Shown here: one piece after another, positions 19,922-31,445 of the stretch
Layout: each line of letters opens with the position of its first letter
How positions within the stretch are numbered: position 1 is the first letter of the stretch
From: an uncultured Pelagibacteraceae bacterium
GTDB lineage: Bacteria > Pseudomonadota > Alphaproteobacteria > Pelagibacterales > Pelagibacteraceae
Assembly: GCA_902598735.1 (NCBI GenBank)
Contig: CACKCM010000001.1
Coordinates: 62,001-126,000 of the forward strand
Direction of reading: 5' to 3'
DNA: 64,000 nucleotides
Notes under the pieces: model-generated
The model's input: only the letters and a program-made list of their open reading frames with translations
Told to the model about the DNA's origin: nothing
Databases searched by the model: none
Program-made: the position numbers and the translations under genes

Positions 19922-21031
19922 TTATAATGATAAACCTCGATTAGAGATGATTTTACTGAATTTTTTTAATGTCTCGTTGTTCTTGATATTTTTTACAATT
20001 ATTTCTTTGAATGGATCTAAATATTTATTTTGTTTAAAAAAACTATGAGTAGCATCAACGCCTAAACTCATGATAGTGTTTTCGGGTTTTCTGCTATTAT
20101 AAAAATCATTTAACGCATAGCTATTTTTAATAGAAATGCCTAAATTCACATAATATTTAATAATTTCATTTAGTTTTTTAATGTCTCTTAGAACTAAATT
20201 AAAACCTTGACCAGCTACGGGATGAATAGTGTGCAAACCCTCACCAAGAATTAATATATTTTTTTGATGATACTGCCGTCTTAAACTAAGAGAAATAGGA
20301 TATGACTGAATGTTACTAATAGTGATATCTTTTTTTTTCTTTAATATTTCTGTTATTTTGTTTTTTACTAATGTTGTAATTTTTTTTGAATTATTTTCGA
20401 ACAAATATTTTTTAACACTCCAAACAAAAGAGAAATAATTATTTGAAAAAGGAAGTATAGCTAACGGGCCTTCTTTTAAAAAAAATTGGCTTGTGTTGAT
20501 TGTCTTAAAATTGTGTTTTACATATCCTGTAATAGCTATTTCTTTATAATCTTTCTTGATAGATCTAATTTTTGTTATGTTATCATAAATTTTAGATTGT
20601 CCCCCTATGCAGAGGATAATTAAATCATAATTTTTTAACTCATTTAAGTTTTTTAAATCTTTTCTGATTAATTTAATTTTATTTTTTGAAATTTCTTTCA
20701 ATAATACACTTTTAACTTTATCATTTTCAAAAACATACATAAGATTGGAATTAGCTTCGTTAAGATTTAAAAAATTTATTTTTTCTTTTGCGGTTTCGTA
20801 AAAAAGCTCAATTTTTTTTGAGGGCCAGAACAACTTTTGTCCCAAACTTGTAATATTTTGACTAATGAACTTATAATTTGTATCTGATATGGCAGTGGTC
20901 CTTTTATCGGCATTTTTTATGCCTTTTTTAGCTATTAAATTTACCTCTACACCTGGTACTTTAGATAAAATTACAGCTGTCATTAAGCCTGAAAGACCGT
21001 CTCCCACAACGCATATTCTCTGTTTTATCAT
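19922..21031 (-). CDS. UbiH/UbiF/COQ6-like FAD-dependent monooxygenase
   Basis: MIKQRICVVGDGLSGLMTAVIL FAD motif; LILGEGLHTIHPVAGQGFNLVLRDI; start trimmed from ORF start 21226. Confidence 0.85.
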   Translation of the reverse strand: MIKQRICVVGDGLSGLMTAVILSKVPGVEVNLIAKKGIKNADKRTTAISDTNYKFISQNITSLGQKLFWPSKKIELFYETAKEKINFLNLNEANSNLMYVFENDKVKSVLLKEISKNKIKLIRKDLKNLNELKNYDLIILCIGGQSKIYDNITKIRSIKKDYKEIAITGYVKHNFKTINTSQFFLKEGPLAILPFSNNYFSFVWSVKKYLFENNSKKITTLVKNKITEILKKKKDITISNIQSYPISLSLRRQYHQKNILILGEGLHTIHPVAGQGFNLVLRDIKKLNEIIKYYVNLGISIKNSYALNDFYNSRKPENTIMSLGVDATHSFFKQNKYLDPFKEIIVKNIKNNETLKKFSKIISNRGLSL

Positions 21032-21086
21032 ATTAAAATTTTTAACACTTTCATAAAAATGGTAAAAAGTACGTAATCGATTCGTA

Positions 21087-23168
21087 ATGAATACAAACTT
21101 TTTAGATAGTGTAACAAATTTTTTGAAAAAGCGAACCTTTGAATTGCTAGGTTTAATCCTAGTTTTATCAAGTGTCGCACTCGCAATAGCTTTTACAACA
21201 TATTCTCCTGAAGATCCTTCATTCATTTATGGGGATAGAAATTTCGAGATCCGAAATTTTTTTGGGATTTATGGAAGTAGCGTTGCAGATTTTTTGTTAC
21301 AAAGTTTCGGTTTGGCCTCTTTTTTATTATTACTTAATTTTTTATTTTGGGGATTAGATTTAATAATAAAGAAAGAATTAAGAAGAATAATTTTAAAACT
21401 ATTTTTAGTTGTAGCATATTTAACTGTTGGAACAGTTTTTATCTATTTAACATTCGATAATTCTTTTTGGTTAATTGATAATGGCAATTCAGGTTTCGTT
21501 GGAAAAATAACATATAACTTTATTAATACTTGGGCTCCGTGGATTGATAATACATATTCAATTTATGGACTGCTTTTATTAACTATTATTTTTTTTTCAT
21601 TTTCAGCAGATATAAATTATAAAAAAGTATTCTCAGTAATTATTTCACTTTTTAGAAGAAAGCCTGTTGAAAATATTGAACCAGATTTTAGTAAAATTAA
21701 TATTGAAGACCAGCCGCAGACATTGGAAAAGCCACAGCAATCTTTTTCATTTGATACTGACACAAGTTCTCAAACAGAGCAAATCACTACAAAAAATAAA
21801 TATAAATTACCAGATATAAATTATCTAGAAAAAAATTTATCTAAACTTAATTCCGACGGAAATAAAAATCGTCCTGACGCCGAGTTTATGGAAAAAATAT
21901 TATTAGACTTTGGTATAGACGGAAAAATTAAAACAATAAATAATGGTCCTGTAGTAAGCCTTTATGAATTTGAACCAGCGCCTGGTGTAAAAGTATCAAA
22001 AATAATTAATTTATCTGAGGATTTAGCAAGAAATACTAGTTCAACTTCTACAAGAGTTTCCGTCATTCCTGGAAAAAATACTGTTGGAATTGAAATTCCT
22101 AACGAAGAAAGGGAGGGCGTATCATTACGAGAAATAATTTCTTATGATAAATTTCAAAAGAAAGATGTGAGACTTCCAATAGCAGTAGGTAAAAGTATTT
22201 CGGGAATGCCAATTGTTGGTGATTTAACATCAATGCCTCATCTTTTAATTGCAGGTACCACTGGTTCAGGAAAGTCTGTTTGTATTAATACAATAATTGT
22301 TTCTCTACTTTACAAACTAAGTCCAGACCTTTGTAAATTTATTTTAATTGATCCCAAAATGTTAGAGCTATCTACTTATGAAGGAATACCTCATTTATTA
22401 ACTCCAGTTATTACTGATGCTAAAAAAGCGACCTCAGCTTTATCTTGGACAGTAAAAGAAATGAACAGCAGATATAAATTAATGAGCAAGGTAGGAGTAA
22501 GAAACATTGATGGCTATAACTCTAAGCACAAACTTAAAATGCCTTACATCGTTGTAGTAGTTGACGAGATGTCAGATTTAATGCTTGTAGCTGGAAAAGA
22601 AATCGAAAACTATATTCAAAAATTATCACAAATGGCAAGAGCTGCAGGAATTCATATCATCATGGCTACTCAAAGACCAAGTGTTGATGTAATAACAGGT
22701 ACAATAAAAGCAAATTTCCCTACAAGAATATCTTTCCAAGTGAGTTCCAAAATTGATAGTAGAACCATTTTAGGGGAGCAGGGTGCCGAACAATTACTTG
22801 GAAAAGGAGACATGTTATTCATGTCATCAGCAAACAGAATAGTTAGAATTCACGGTCCATATGTTTCTGAACAAGAAATTGAGAAAATTACAAACTCATT
22901 AAGAGCACAGGGAGAACCAGATTATATGGAGGAAATTACTTCACAAGAAACAATGGAAAGCTCACTAACCCCTGGAAATGAAGGTGATGAGGATGAATTA
23001 TTTAATCAAGCCGTAGAAATTATTAAAGCAGAAGGAAAAGCCTCTACAAGCTTTTTACAGAGAAAGTTACAAATCGGATATAATAGAGCTGCTAGAATTA
23101 TTGATATGATGGAAGAAAAAGGTATTGTTAGTAAGGCAAATCATGTTGGTAAACGTGAAGTTCTTTAA
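21087..23168 (+). CDS. ftsK: DNA translocase FtsK
   Basis: N-terminal TM segments, HLLIAGTTGSGKSVCINTI, gamma winged-helix domain. Confidence 0.97.
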   Translation: MNTNFLDSVTNFLKKRTFELLGLILVLSSVALAIAFTTYSPEDPSFIYGDRNFEIRNFFGIYGSSVADFLLQSFGLASFLLLLNFLFWGLDLIIKKELRRIILKLFLVVAYLTVGTVFIYLTFDNSFWLIDNGNSGFVGKITYNFINTWAPWIDNTYSIYGLLLLTIIFFSFSADINYKKVFSVIISLFRRKPVENIEPDFSKINIEDQPQTLEKPQQSFSFDTDTSSQTEQITTKNKYKLPDINYLEKNLSKLNSDGNKNRPDAEFMEKILLDFGIDGKIKTINNGPVVSLYEFEPAPGVKVSKIINLSEDLARNTSSTSTRVSVIPGKNTVGIEIPNEEREGVSLREIISYDKFQKKDVRLPIAVGKSISGMPIVGDLTSMPHLLIAGTTGSGKSVCINTIIVSLLYKLSPDLCKFILIDPKMLELSTYEGIPHLLTPVITDAKKATSALSWTVKEMNSRYKLMSKVGVRNIDGYNSKHKLKMPYIVVVVDEMSDLMLVAGKEIENYIQKLSQMARAAGIHIIMATQRPSVDVITGTIKANFPTRISFQVSSKIDSRTILGEQGAEQLLGKGDMLFMSSANRIVRIHGPYVSEQEIEKITNSLRAQGEPDYMEEITSQETMESSLTPGNEGDEDELFNQAVEIIKAEGKASTSFLQRKLQIGYNRAARIIDMMEEKGIVSKANHVGKREVL

Positions 23169-23712
23169 AAAAATACTTTCACTCTCGTTTTTTTTATTAA
23201 TAACAACGAGTTTATTAGCAAATGAAAAAAATCAAATAGTTGCTCAATTAAATAGCTTAAATTCCTTGGAATTTACATTTGATCAATCAATTAATGAAAA
23301 AACAGAAAAAGGTAGCTGTCTTTTAGAATTTCCTGGAAAATTAAAATGCAATTACTTTGACGACAAGAAGAAAGAATTAGTTATTAATAATAAGAGATTA
23401 GCAATAACCCAGAAAATATATAACAAAACTTATCATTATCCTATTTCAAAATCTCCATTCTTAAATATTTTATATAAGGATAAACTTTTAGAGATAGTGC
23501 AATCAGGTGTATTAGAATCATCTGATCAAATAATAAAGCTTGTTTATTTTGGTGATAACGAAATTACAGTTTTTTTTGACAAAACTAATCTAGACTTGAA
23601 AGGATGGAAGATTAAAGATCAATACAACAATAATATAAATTTTTCCCTAAAAATTGTTGCTAAAAACGATGTTTTTAAAAAAGGTACCTTTAAAGTCCCC
23701 GAAATAAACTAA
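23155..23712 (+). CDS. LolA-like outer-membrane lipoprotein carrier
   Basis: VKFFKKILSLSFFLLITTSLLA signal peptide; GSCLLEFPGKLKCNY; ftsK-lolA synteny; GTG start inferred within ORF 23125..23712. Confidence 0.8.
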   Translation: MKFFKKILSLSFFLLITTSLLANEKNQIVAQLNSLNSLEFTFDQSINEKTEKGSCLLEFPGKLKCNYFDDKKKELVINNKRLAITQKIYNKTYHYPISKSPFLNILYKDKLLEIVQSGVLESSDQIIKLVYFGDNEITVFFDKTNLDLKGWKIKDQYNNNINFSLKIVAKNDVFKKGTFKVPEIN

Positions 23713-24215
23713 GCTACGAAATCAATTTCTTCTTCTTTAAATATTTCAAAACCTTTAGATTTATAATTTTGTAATGCATGTTTGTGGTCTAAACTACAAG
23801 TATGAACCCACATTCTTTGAGGATTTTTTCTTGATGCACTTGCGATAGCATGATTTACAAGCGTTGATCCAAGCTTTAAACCTCTGAATTCTTTTAGCAC
23901 CCCTAGATTGATAAGCTCTACTTCATTTGATCCAGGATGATATTCTTGTTCATAGTATCCTACTAAATCCTCACCTTTTTTAAGAACATGCGTTTCTAAA
24001 TTTTTATTCGTAACATACTTTACCCATTCGCTATCAGACCAAAGTAATCTATCTCTCCAATAGTGATCTACACCTATTTGTTTGTAGAAAAATCTGTTTA
24101 AGTGGAAATTATCTTTATCATCCAAAATAATTTTAAATTTTTCTGGAAGATTTAAATCAACTGTTTTTGAAAAGTCCTTAATTTCTAAAAAATATCTTTT
24201 TACTCTTGAAACCAT
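23709..24215 (-). CDS. GNAT-family N-acetyltransferase
   Basis: INLGVLKEFRGLKLGSTLVNHAIASA acetyl-CoA binding motif. Confidence 0.88.
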   Translation of the reverse strand: MVSRVKRYFLEIKDFSKTVDLNLPEKFKIILDDKDNFHLNRFFYKQIGVDHYWRDRLLWSDSEWVKYVTNKNLETHVLKKGEDLVGYYEQEYHPGSNEVELINLGVLKEFRGLKLGSTLVNHAIASASRKNPQRMWVHTCSLDHKHALQNYKSKGFEIFKEEEIDFVA

Positions 24216-24571
24216 CAGCTAACCATCTTTCCGATCTTTTCACCTGCAAATATATGAAAGTGTAAATGAGGAACCTCCTGACCACCATCACTTCCAATAT
24301 TAGTTAAAGCTCGATATCCTTTATCTTTTGCGCCCACTAAGTTTGCAACATGCGTCACTGCTTTGTTTAACTCTACAATCTCTTTATCTGATGCTTTGCT
24401 GTTGAAATCATTAAGATCTACGTATTCACCTTTAGGAATAACTAAAACATGAACTTTCTTTTGAGGATTGATATCATGAAAAGCTAAAACATGATCATTT
24501 TCATAAACTTTTTTACAAGGGATTTCACCTCTTAAAATTTTAGCAAATATATTATTTTTGTCGTAATTCAT
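24215..24571 (-). CDS. HIT-family nucleotide hydrolase
   Basis: NIFAKILRGEIPCKKVYE..., HLHFHIFAG histidine triad. Confidence 0.95.
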   Translation of the reverse strand: MNYDKNNIFAKILRGEIPCKKVYENDHVLAFHDINPQKKVHVLVIPKGEYVDLNDFNSKASDKEIVELNKAVTHVANLVGAKDKGYRALTNIGSDGGQEVPHLHFHIFAGEKIGKMVS

Positions 24572-24840
24572 TTCTGTCTTTTCTTAAGTTCACTCATCAC
24601 ATCTTCAATTTTTATGTTGTTAGCCTCTAAGTAAACCATCAAATGATAAACCACATCAGCAGCTTCGTGTATCTTATTTGAATTCTTTTCCACAGATTCT
24701 ATTAATTCGGCTATTTCCTCTTTTACTTTTGAAACACTAAGGTTTTTATCATTCAAAAGTTTATTAGTATAAGATTTATCTGGAGAAGAATTTTTTCTCT
24801 CTCTGATTGTTTTAATTAATTGTTCTAAGTTTTCAAACAT
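24568..24840 (-). CDS. hisE: Phosphoribosyl-ATP pyrophosphatase
   Basis: KVKEEIAELIESV...HEAADVVYHLMVYLE. Confidence 0.95.
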   Translation of the reverse strand: MFENLEQLIKTIRERKNSSPDKSYTNKLLNDKNLSVSKVKEEIAELIESVEKNSNKIHEAADVVYHLMVYLEANNIKIEDVMSELKKRQK

Positions 24841-24841
24841 T

Positions 24842-25603
24842 TTATAACCTTACCGATACATTTTTAGAATTCAAATATTCTTTAACATCTTTAATTTTAT
24901 ATTCGCCATAATGAAAAATAGAAGCCGCTAAAACTGCACTTGCTCCACCTTTAACTATGCCGTCATATAAGTGATCTAGAGTTCCAACTCCACCGGAAGC
25001 TATCACCGGAATATTGGTGCTATTTGTAATTGTTTTTAATAAATCAACATCGTAACCAGATTTAGTTCCATCTTTATCCATCGAAGTTAATAAAATTTCT
25101 CCAGCTCCATTTTCTTCTACTTTTTTAGCAAACTCCACTGCATCGATACCGGTTTTATTTCTTCCACCGTGAGTAAACACTTCCCAATTATTTACTGAAA
25201 CTTTTTTGGCATCAATCGCAACAACAATACATTGAGATCCGAATTTTTTTGAAGCTTCCCTAACAAAGTCGACATTCTTTACAGCGGCAGTATTAATGGA
25301 GACTTTGTCTGCACCGGCTAACAATAAATCGGTAATATTTTGAATAGTTCTAACACCACCTCCAACAGTTAAAGGAACGAAACATTCTTTCGCAGTTTTT
25401 CTGACAATATCAATAATCGTTTCTCTATTTTCATTTGATGCGGTAATATCAAGAAAACAAATCTCGTCAGCGCCACCGTCACTATAAATTTTAGCTTGTT
25501 CTACTGGATCTCCAGCATCTTTTAATTCAACAAAGTTAATACCTTTAACAACTCTTCCATCTTTAACATCAAGGCAAGGTATAATTCTATTTTTAAGCAT
25601 CAA
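24842..25603 (-). CDS. hisF: Imidazole glycerol phosphate synthase cyclase subunit
   Basis: [19 protein letters not shown]. Confidence 0.99.
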   Translation of the reverse strand: MMLKNRIIPCLDVKDGRVVKGINFVELKDAGDPVEQAKIYSDGGADEICFLDITASNENRETIIDIVRKTAKECFVPLTVGGGVRTIQNITDLLLAGADKVSINTAAVKNVDFVREASKKFGSQCIVVAIDAKKVSVNNWEVFTHGGRNKTGIDAVEFAKKVEENGAGEILLTSMDKDGTKSGYDVDLLKTITNSTNIPVIASGGVGTLDHLYDGIVKGGASAVLAASIFHYGEYKIKDVKEYLNSKNVSVRL

Positions 25604-26318
25604 TTTCCTTTGCTAACTCGTCAAGCTTAATATCACCATCGTAAATAGCTTTACCAACAATGATTCCCTCAATTTTTTTATTATTTAACTCTTTAGCTTT
25701 CTTTATATCACTTATTGAAGAAACGCCTCCTGAAATCACAACAGGACAATTAGAAAGTTCTGCAATTTTTAATGTCTCTTCATAGTTAGGGCCAGTTTTC
25801 ATTCCATCTCTATTTATGTCTGTAAAAATAATTCTGCTTAAGCCAAAATCATTTACTTCTTTTAAAAAATCTGTGGTTTTAATTTCTAAATTCTCTTTCC
25901 AGCCTGATACAGAAAGATTTCCATCTTTTGCATCTAATCCTAACGCAATTTGATTTTTAAAATTTTCACAAGCTTTTTTTAAAAATTCTTTATTTTTTAT
26001 TGCTCCACTTCCTAAAATTACTTTATCAGCTCCTGCATCAATGTATTGATGAACACTATCTAAATTTCTTACACCTCCACCTATCTCAACCTTTAAATCA
26101 TACTTGCTCACTATCTTCTTAATAATATCTAAATTTACAGTCTTTCCAGTTAAAGCCCCATCTAAATCAACAATGTGTAAATTTTTAAAACCATGATCTT
26201 TGTATTTGCCAGCTTGATCGATAGGTGAAGTTTCATATTCAGTTTTGTTTTCAAAATCTCCTTTTATTAATCTTACGCATTTCTTATCCTTAATATCTAT
26301 AGCAGGAAATATTTTCAT
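25593..26318 (-). CDS. hisA: HisA ProFAR isomerase
   Basis: [22 protein letters not shown]. Confidence 0.98.
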   Translation of the reverse strand: MKIFPAIDIKDKKCVRLIKGDFENKTEYETSPIDQAGKYKDHGFKNLHIVDLDGALTGKTVNLDIIKKIVSKYDLKVEIGGGVRNLDSVHQYIDAGADKVILGSGAIKNKEFLKKACENFKNQIALGLDAKDGNLSVSGWKENLEIKTTDFLKEVNDFGLSRIIFTDINRDGMKTGPNYEETLKIAELSNCPVVISGGVSSISDIKKAKELNNKKIEGIIVGKAIYDGDIKLDELAKEIDA

Positions 26319-26947
26319 TATAATCTTAAGAAGTTATCAATTATTTTTAATCCGATTTTATCACTCTTCTCAGGGTGAAATTGTGTTCCAAACAAATTAT
26401 CTCTTTCCACGGAGCAGACAATTTTTGACGAATAGTCTGTTGTTGCTGAAATAACTGACTTATCTTCAGGAATAAACTCATAACTATGAACAAAATACAT
26501 ATGAGATTTATTTTTTATGTCTTTAAATATCTTGCTCTCTTTTTGAATTTCAATTTCGTTCCAACCAATATGTGGAAGTTTAAATTTTCCCTTTTGATTA
26601 TCTATTTTGGATACTTTACCAGAGATCCAACCTAATCCCTTTGTTTCCGCTTCTTCATACCCAATGTCAGCAAACATTTGTAATCCTACACAAATTCCTA
26701 ATAAGGGTTTCTTATTTATAATTGCAAAATCTTTAAGCGTGTCTACTAATCCAGAAATACCATTAAGAGAGTCAACACAGCTTTTAAATGAACCTTGGCC
26801 AGGTAAAACAATTTTATCACTAGATTTGATTTTTTTAATATCAGAGGTTACTTCTAAATTAACTTTACCTTTAGCTACCTCTGTAAAAGAATTTATGACA
26901 GAGCTAATATTGCCCGATTGGTAGTCAACAATTGTGACGTTCATCAA
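26318..26947 (-). CDS. hisH: Imidazole glycerol phosphate synthase glutaminase subunit
   Basis: LPGQGSF, GICVGLQMFAD, FGTQFHPEKS. Confidence 0.98.
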   Translation of the reverse strand: MMNVTIVDYQSGNISSVINSFTEVAKGKVNLEVTSDIKKIKSSDKIVLPGQGSFKSCVDSLNGISGLVDTLKDFAIINKKPLLGICVGLQMFADIGYEEAETKGLGWISGKVSKIDNQKGKFKLPHIGWNEIEIQKESKIFKDIKNKSHMYFVHSYEFIPEDKSVISATTDYSSKIVCSVERDNLFGTQFHPEKSDKIGLKIIDNFLRL

Positions 26948-26949
26948 TT

Positions 26950-27540
26950 TTAAATAGAGCCTTTTGTCGAAGGTATTGAGTTTTTAATTCTTTTATCAAT
27001 CGCTAAAGCATCTTTTAATGATCTAGCTAAACCTTTGTAACATGACTCAATCTTGTGGTGACTATTTTCGCCGTAAATATTTTCTATGTGTAAAGTAACT
27101 CCAGCTGATTGTGAAAAAGCTTGGAACCACTCTTTAAATAATTCAGTATCCATCTCACCAAGTTTTTCAACCGGCAGATTTACTTTCCAGATTAAATAAG
27201 GTCTATTCGATACATCTATTGAAACTCGGCTTAAAGTTTCATCCATAGGAATCATTGTTGATGCGTATCGTGTAATTCCTTTTCGATTACCTGCTGCCTT
27301 TTTAATAGCTTCTCCAATTGCTATGCCGGTATCCTCTGTAGTATGGTGTAAATCTATATGTGTGTCACCTTTTGCTTTAACTTCTAAATCTATTAGAGAA
27401 TGCTTTGATAGTTGCTCCAACATGTGATCTAAGAAACCTATTCCAGTTTTAATTTTATACTTTCCTTTACCGTCTAGATTGACCGCGACAGAGATACTGG
27501 TCTCTTTTGTTTTCCTAGTAATTTTTGCTTTTCTACTCAT
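26950..27540 (-). CDS. hisB: Imidazoleglycerol-phosphate dehydratase
   Basis: [28 protein letters not shown]. Confidence 0.98.
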   Translation of the reverse strand: MSRKAKITRKTKETSISVAVNLDGKGKYKIKTGIGFLDHMLEQLSKHSLIDLEVKAKGDTHIDLHHTTEDTGIAIGEAIKKAAGNRKGITRYASTMIPMDETLSRVSIDVSNRPYLIWKVNLPVEKLGEMDTELFKEWFQAFSQSAGVTLHIENIYGENSHHKIESCYKGLARSLKDALAIDKRIKNSIPSTKGSI

Positions 27541-27601
27541 AAACTAAGCCTGATTTACCTTTGATATATATTTAAATGGTCATTTTATCAATAAATCACT
27601 A

Positions 27602-27630
27602 TTGAAGATCTCAAAATAATCTCCACATAT
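27602..27630 (+). promoter_or_regulatory. Candidate sigma-32-like promoter upstream of hslVU
   Basis: TTGAAG (27602-27607), 15-nt spacer, CCACATAT (27623-27630). Confidence 0.45.
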
Positions 27631-27636
27631 AACTTC

Positions 27637-28176
27637 ATGAATACAGCTGAAAAATGGCACGGTACTACAATTGTCCTACTCAGAAAGGGCGGGGAGACCA
27701 TTGTAGCAGGCGACGGTCAAGTCAGTCTTGGTAATACAGTTTTAAAAAGCAAAGCCAAGAAGGTTAGAAAAATTGAGAGCAGAGGAGTAATCGCAGGATT
27801 TGCCGGCTCAACTGCAGACGCTCTAACTTTATTTGAAAGACTTGAAGCAAAATTAGAAAAGCATGCAGGCAACTTACAAAGGGCAGCTGTAGAGTTAGCC
27901 AAAGATTGGAGAAGTGATAAATTTTTGAGAAGATTAGAAGCACTGATGGCGGTGGCTGATAAAAGTCACAGTTTTATTATATCTGGAACAGGAGATGTTT
28001 TAGAACCTGAGGATGGAATTATAGGAATAGGATCTGGAGGAAACTATGCGCTTGCAGCTGCGAAGGTGTTAATTGAGACTGATATGAAAGCAGAGGAGAT
28101 AGCAAGAAAAGCTTTAAAAGTTGCGTCAGACATCTGCGTATTTACTAATAATAATGTAACAATGGAAAAAATTTAA
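27637..28176 (+). CDS. hslV: ATP-dependent protease subunit HslV
   Basis: [25 protein letters not shown]. Confidence 0.99.
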   Translation: MNTAEKWHGTTIVLLRKGGETIVAGDGQVSLGNTVLKSKAKKVRKIESRGVIAGFAGSTADALTLFERLEAKLEKHAGNLQRAAVELAKDWRSDKFLRRLEALMAVADKSHSFIISGTGDVLEPEDGIIGIGSGGNYALAAAKVLIETDMKAEEIARKALKVASDICVFTNNNVTMEKI

Positions 28177-29553
28177 ATGTCCAAATCAAAAAAAGAAACG
28201 AACTTAAAACTAGTTAAGGGTTCTAAAACTGACAGCTCAAAAGTCAGCGCTCTTTCGCCAAGAGAAATTGTTTCAGAGTTAGATAGATATGTGATCGGTC
28301 AAAAAGAAGCAAAAAAAGCTGTTGCAGTTGCACTCAGAAATAGATGGAGAAGACAAGCTCTTACTGATGAGATGAGAGATGAAGTGTTACCAAAAAATAT
28401 ACTTATGATTGGTCCAACAGGCGTAGGTAAGACTGAAATATCTAGAAGACTTTCCAGATTAGCTGAAGCGCCTTTCATAAAAGTTGAAGCCACAAGATTT
28501 ACTGAGGTTGGTTATGTAGGTAGAGATGTTGAACAAATCGTCAGAGACTTAATTGAAATCGCTATAGCGATGGGAAGAGAGAGAGAAAGAAAAGAAGTTA
28601 AAGCTAAAGCTGAATTAAAGGCAGAGGAAAAAGTTTTAGATGCTTTAGTTGGAAATAAAGCAAGTGTTGCCACAAGAGAAAGTTTTAGAAAAAGGCTAAG
28701 AAATGGTGACTTAGACAACAACGAAATAGAAATAGAAGTTCAGGATAAATCCTCTGGATTACAAAGTTTTGAGATACCCGGTATGCCCGGAGGAAATGTT
28801 GGTATGGTAAATCTTGGAGATATCCTGGGAAAATCAATGGGGAACAAAAAAGGTAAAAAGAAAAAAATGACAGTTAAAGAGTCTCACGAAATTTTAGTAG
28901 CTCAAGAATCAGATAAAATGATTGAAGAAGATAAAATTATTAAAGAAGCCAAAAAAGCTACTGAAGAAAATGGAATAGTTTTCTTAGATGAGATTGATAA
29001 AGTTTCGGCAAGGAGCGATAGGGTCGGAGGAGACGTTTCAAGAGAAGGTGTTCAAAGAGATCTATTGCCTTTAATTGAGGGGACAACAGTGAGCACTAAA
29101 CACGGACCAATTAAAACTGACCATATATTATTTATTGCTTCAGGTGCTTTCCAGTTAGCTAAACCATCTGACTTATTGCCTGAACTACAAGGTAGACTAC
29201 CTATAAGAGTGGAATTAAATGCACTTAATGAAGATGACTTTAAAAGAATTCTTAAAGAGCCTGATAACAGTTTAATAAAGCAATACAAGGCTTTATTAAA
29301 AACGGAAGATGTAAATCTTGAATTTTCAGATGACGGCATTGACATGCTTGCAAAAATTTCTGCTGAAGTAAATTCATCAGTCGAAAATATAGGTGCCAGA
29401 AGACTACATACTATAATTGAAAAAGTTTTAGATGATATTAGTTTCAATGCTACAGATAAAGCTGGTGAAACAATTACAGTTGATAAGAAGTTTGTGCAAG
29501 ATAACTTGGGTAATTTAGTAAAAGATACAGACCTATCAAAATTTATATTATAA
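28177..29553 (+). CDS. hslU: ATP-dependent protease ATPase subunit HslU
   Basis: [31 protein letters not shown]. Confidence 0.99.
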   Translation: MSKSKKETNLKLVKGSKTDSSKVSALSPREIVSELDRYVIGQKEAKKAVAVALRNRWRRQALTDEMRDEVLPKNILMIGPTGVGKTEISRRLSRLAEAPFIKVEATRFTEVGYVGRDVEQIVRDLIEIAIAMGRERERKEVKAKAELKAEEKVLDALVGNKASVATRESFRKRLRNGDLDNNEIEIEVQDKSSGLQSFEIPGMPGGNVGMVNLGDILGKSMGNKKGKKKKMTVKESHEILVAQESDKMIEEDKIIKEAKKATEENGIVFLDEIDKVSARSDRVGGDVSREGVQRDLLPLIEGTTVSTKHGPIKTDHILFIASGAFQLAKPSDLLPELQGRLPIRVELNALNEDDFKRILKEPDNSLIKQYKALLKTEDVNLEFSDDGIDMLAKISAEVNSSVENIGARRLHTIIEKVLDDISFNATDKAGETITVDKKFVQDNLGNLVKDTDLSKFIL

Positions 29554-29967
29554 ATTTTTTAATCTAATTATTATTGCTCCTTCTCCGCCTTCATTAATTT
29601 TAGCATCTTCAATTGATAAAATAAGTTTGCTTATATCTTCGTCTGATTTTATAAATTCAGGAACAGAATACTTTAATCTTCCAAGATTCTTTGAGGAATA
29701 AATATTTTTGTCATTAGTAGAATGTATTCCTTTACCTGTGATTAGTAGGATCTCTTTATATTTTTTATCAATACAATAAAGGATTAATTTTTTTACCTTG
29801 ATATTAGCTTCATCTAAGGTGAAGCCGTGTAGGTCAAATTTAAATCTGTTTTTCTTGTTTAAAACTTTAGAGATGCCTTGATCTTTGTCAAAAATACCTG
29901 AAGGATTTTTTATAAAATCTTCCCAACTTTTTTTATCCTCTGTGGAAAGATTCTTTTTTTTTATCAC
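29548..29967 (-). CDS. Smr/MutS2-domain protein
   Basis: [15 protein letters not shown]...LLITGKG. Confidence 0.9.
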   Translation of the reverse strand: MIKKKNLSTEDKKSWEDFIKNPSGIFDKDQGISKVLNKKNRFKFDLHGFTLDEANIKVKKLILYCIDKKYKEILLITGKGIHSTNDKNIYSSKNLGRLKYSVPEFIKSDEDISKLILSIEDAKINEGGEGAIIIRLKNL

Positions 29968-30566
29968 TTGCTGATAATTTCAGATAAATACCAATTAGGA
30001 CTCTTATTATTTATATTTTTAGTAAATTTCCAACTGTCTGTGACAAATTTAATTTTATCAGGATTTCCCTCTATTACTTTATTGTCCTTATTTTTTTTTA
30101 CAGAGATTACTTCAGCTACAAATTTTACTGTTGCAAATAAATTATCCTTAATTTTTTCATACTTTTCAACTGAAGACTCTTTGATCCCTATAAATGTAAA
30201 TTCTGATTTTATATTTTCATTATTTCTAGATTTTATAGCCTCAGAAAAATTTGAGAACATGTTTGGAGATAATAAAGCTTTTAACTTTATTAAATCGCCA
30301 GCTGCAAAAGATGTCAAAATGCTCTCGTAAGCAATTTCGGCGCCTCTTAGGAATTCTTTTTTATTCTTACCTTCTAAAACTTCCAAATTCTTTTTTAATG
30401 GCTTTGCTTCTTGCGAGGGTACACTAAATTTTTTCTCAGCAAAGTTTGGATACACTTTAGACTCATGGCCAGTTTTTCTTCCTAAAATACTTCTTAGTCG
30501 CAAAATTATAAACCCTGCGATCATTCCTAATAAAATTATGTCTAAATATCCAAAACTATTACTCAT
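29964..30566 (-). CDS. Tim44/TimA-domain protein
   Basis: MSNSFGYLDIILLGMIAGFIILRLRSILGRKTGHE; start trimmed from ORF start 30620. Confidence 0.9.
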   Translation of the reverse strand: MSNSFGYLDIILLGMIAGFIILRLRSILGRKTGHESKVYPNFAEKKFSVPSQEAKPLKKNLEVLEGKNKKEFLRGAEIAYESILTSFAAGDLIKLKALLSPNMFSNFSEAIKSRNNENIKSEFTFIGIKESSVEKYEKIKDNLFATVKFVAEVISVKKNKDNKVIEGNPDKIKFVTDSWKFTKNINNKSPNWYLSEIISK

Positions 30567-30610
30567 AATTTGATAAATATACATGAATAATATAATTTTG
30601 TATCTGACAA

Positions 30611-31033
30611 ATGAACACATTTTTTCTTTTTTTTATAGGTTTGCCTGCCTTAGAAATATTCTTGATGATCAAAATTGGAGGAAAAATAGGAGCTTTAAAC
30701 ACCGTATTATTGATTTTTTTTACAGCAATAATAGGAGTTTACTTTGCGAGGCTTCAAGGTATTCAAACTATTAAATCTGGTTTGAACAGTTTATATAAAA
30801 ATGAAACTCCAATTTATGAAATTATATCAGGCGCATCTATAGCATTCGCTGCATTGTTACTAATTGTACCTGGCTTTCTTACTGATTTAATTGGTTTTAT
30901 TTTATTGTTTCCATTAACAAGAAATTTTTTATTTAAATTTATTGTTAAAAAAAATATTGCAAAAGATCAAAAATCGGAAAAAAAAATAATCGATGGTGAA
31001 ATAATAGACAAGGATAAAAAGAATGAATTATAA
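30611..31033 (+). CDS. fxsA: FxsA-family membrane protein
   Basis: GLPALEIFLMIKIGGKIGALNTVLLIFFTAIIGVYFARLQG. Confidence 0.9.
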   Translation: MNTFFLFFIGLPALEIFLMIKIGGKIGALNTVLLIFFTAIIGVYFARLQGIQTIKSGLNSLYKNETPIYEIISGASIAFAALLLIVPGFLTDLIGFILLFPLTRNFLFKFIVKKNIAKDQKSEKKIIDGEIIDKDKKNEL

Positions 31034-31445
31034 AATTATAGGAAAATATATAAAAGATTTAAATTTTAATATCCCGAACCCAAAAACATTTTTTTTACTC
31101 AGCAAAGATATTACCAACTATAAGATTAATATTGACATAAAAAGCAACCAGGTAAAACCAAATATTATTGAGGTACTCACTACTCTAAATTTAACACCAA
31201 CGAGAAACGACTTTGAAAGAATAAATACTAAGATTATATTTGCAACAGTAGTTGAATTATCTGATAAAAAAAAAATTGATAGAAATGAAATGGAAAAAAT
31301 TATCTTAATTGATGTACCATCAAGTATTTATAGCGAGTTAAGAACTATATTTGTAAGTTTATTTGAAAACTGTGGATTTAAAGACGTAAAAATAAGTGAA
31401 AATGTAGATTTTAAAAAGTTATATGAAATGACACGAGCTCAGTAG
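31023..31445 (+). CDS. secB: Protein-export chaperone SecB
   Basis: YIKDLNFNIPNP..., LIDVPSSIYSELRTIFVSLFENCGF. Confidence 0.88.
   Translation: MNYKIIGKYIKDLNFNIPNPKTFFLLSKDITNYKINIDIKSNQVKPNIIEVLTTLNLTPTRNDFERINTKIIFATVVELSDKKKIDRNEMEKIILIDVPSSIYSELRTIFVSLFENCGFKDVKISENVDFKKLYEMTRAQ

Noticed and set aside
21032-21226. N-terminal extension of the UbiH-like ORF overlapping ftsK
   Set aside because: The FAD-binding motif begins at MIKQRICVVGDG (start 21031); upstream residues are antisense ftsK
29052-29447. 131-aa minus ORF inside hslU
   Set aside because: Antisense of a conserved ATPase gene; Ser/Leu-rich shadow translation
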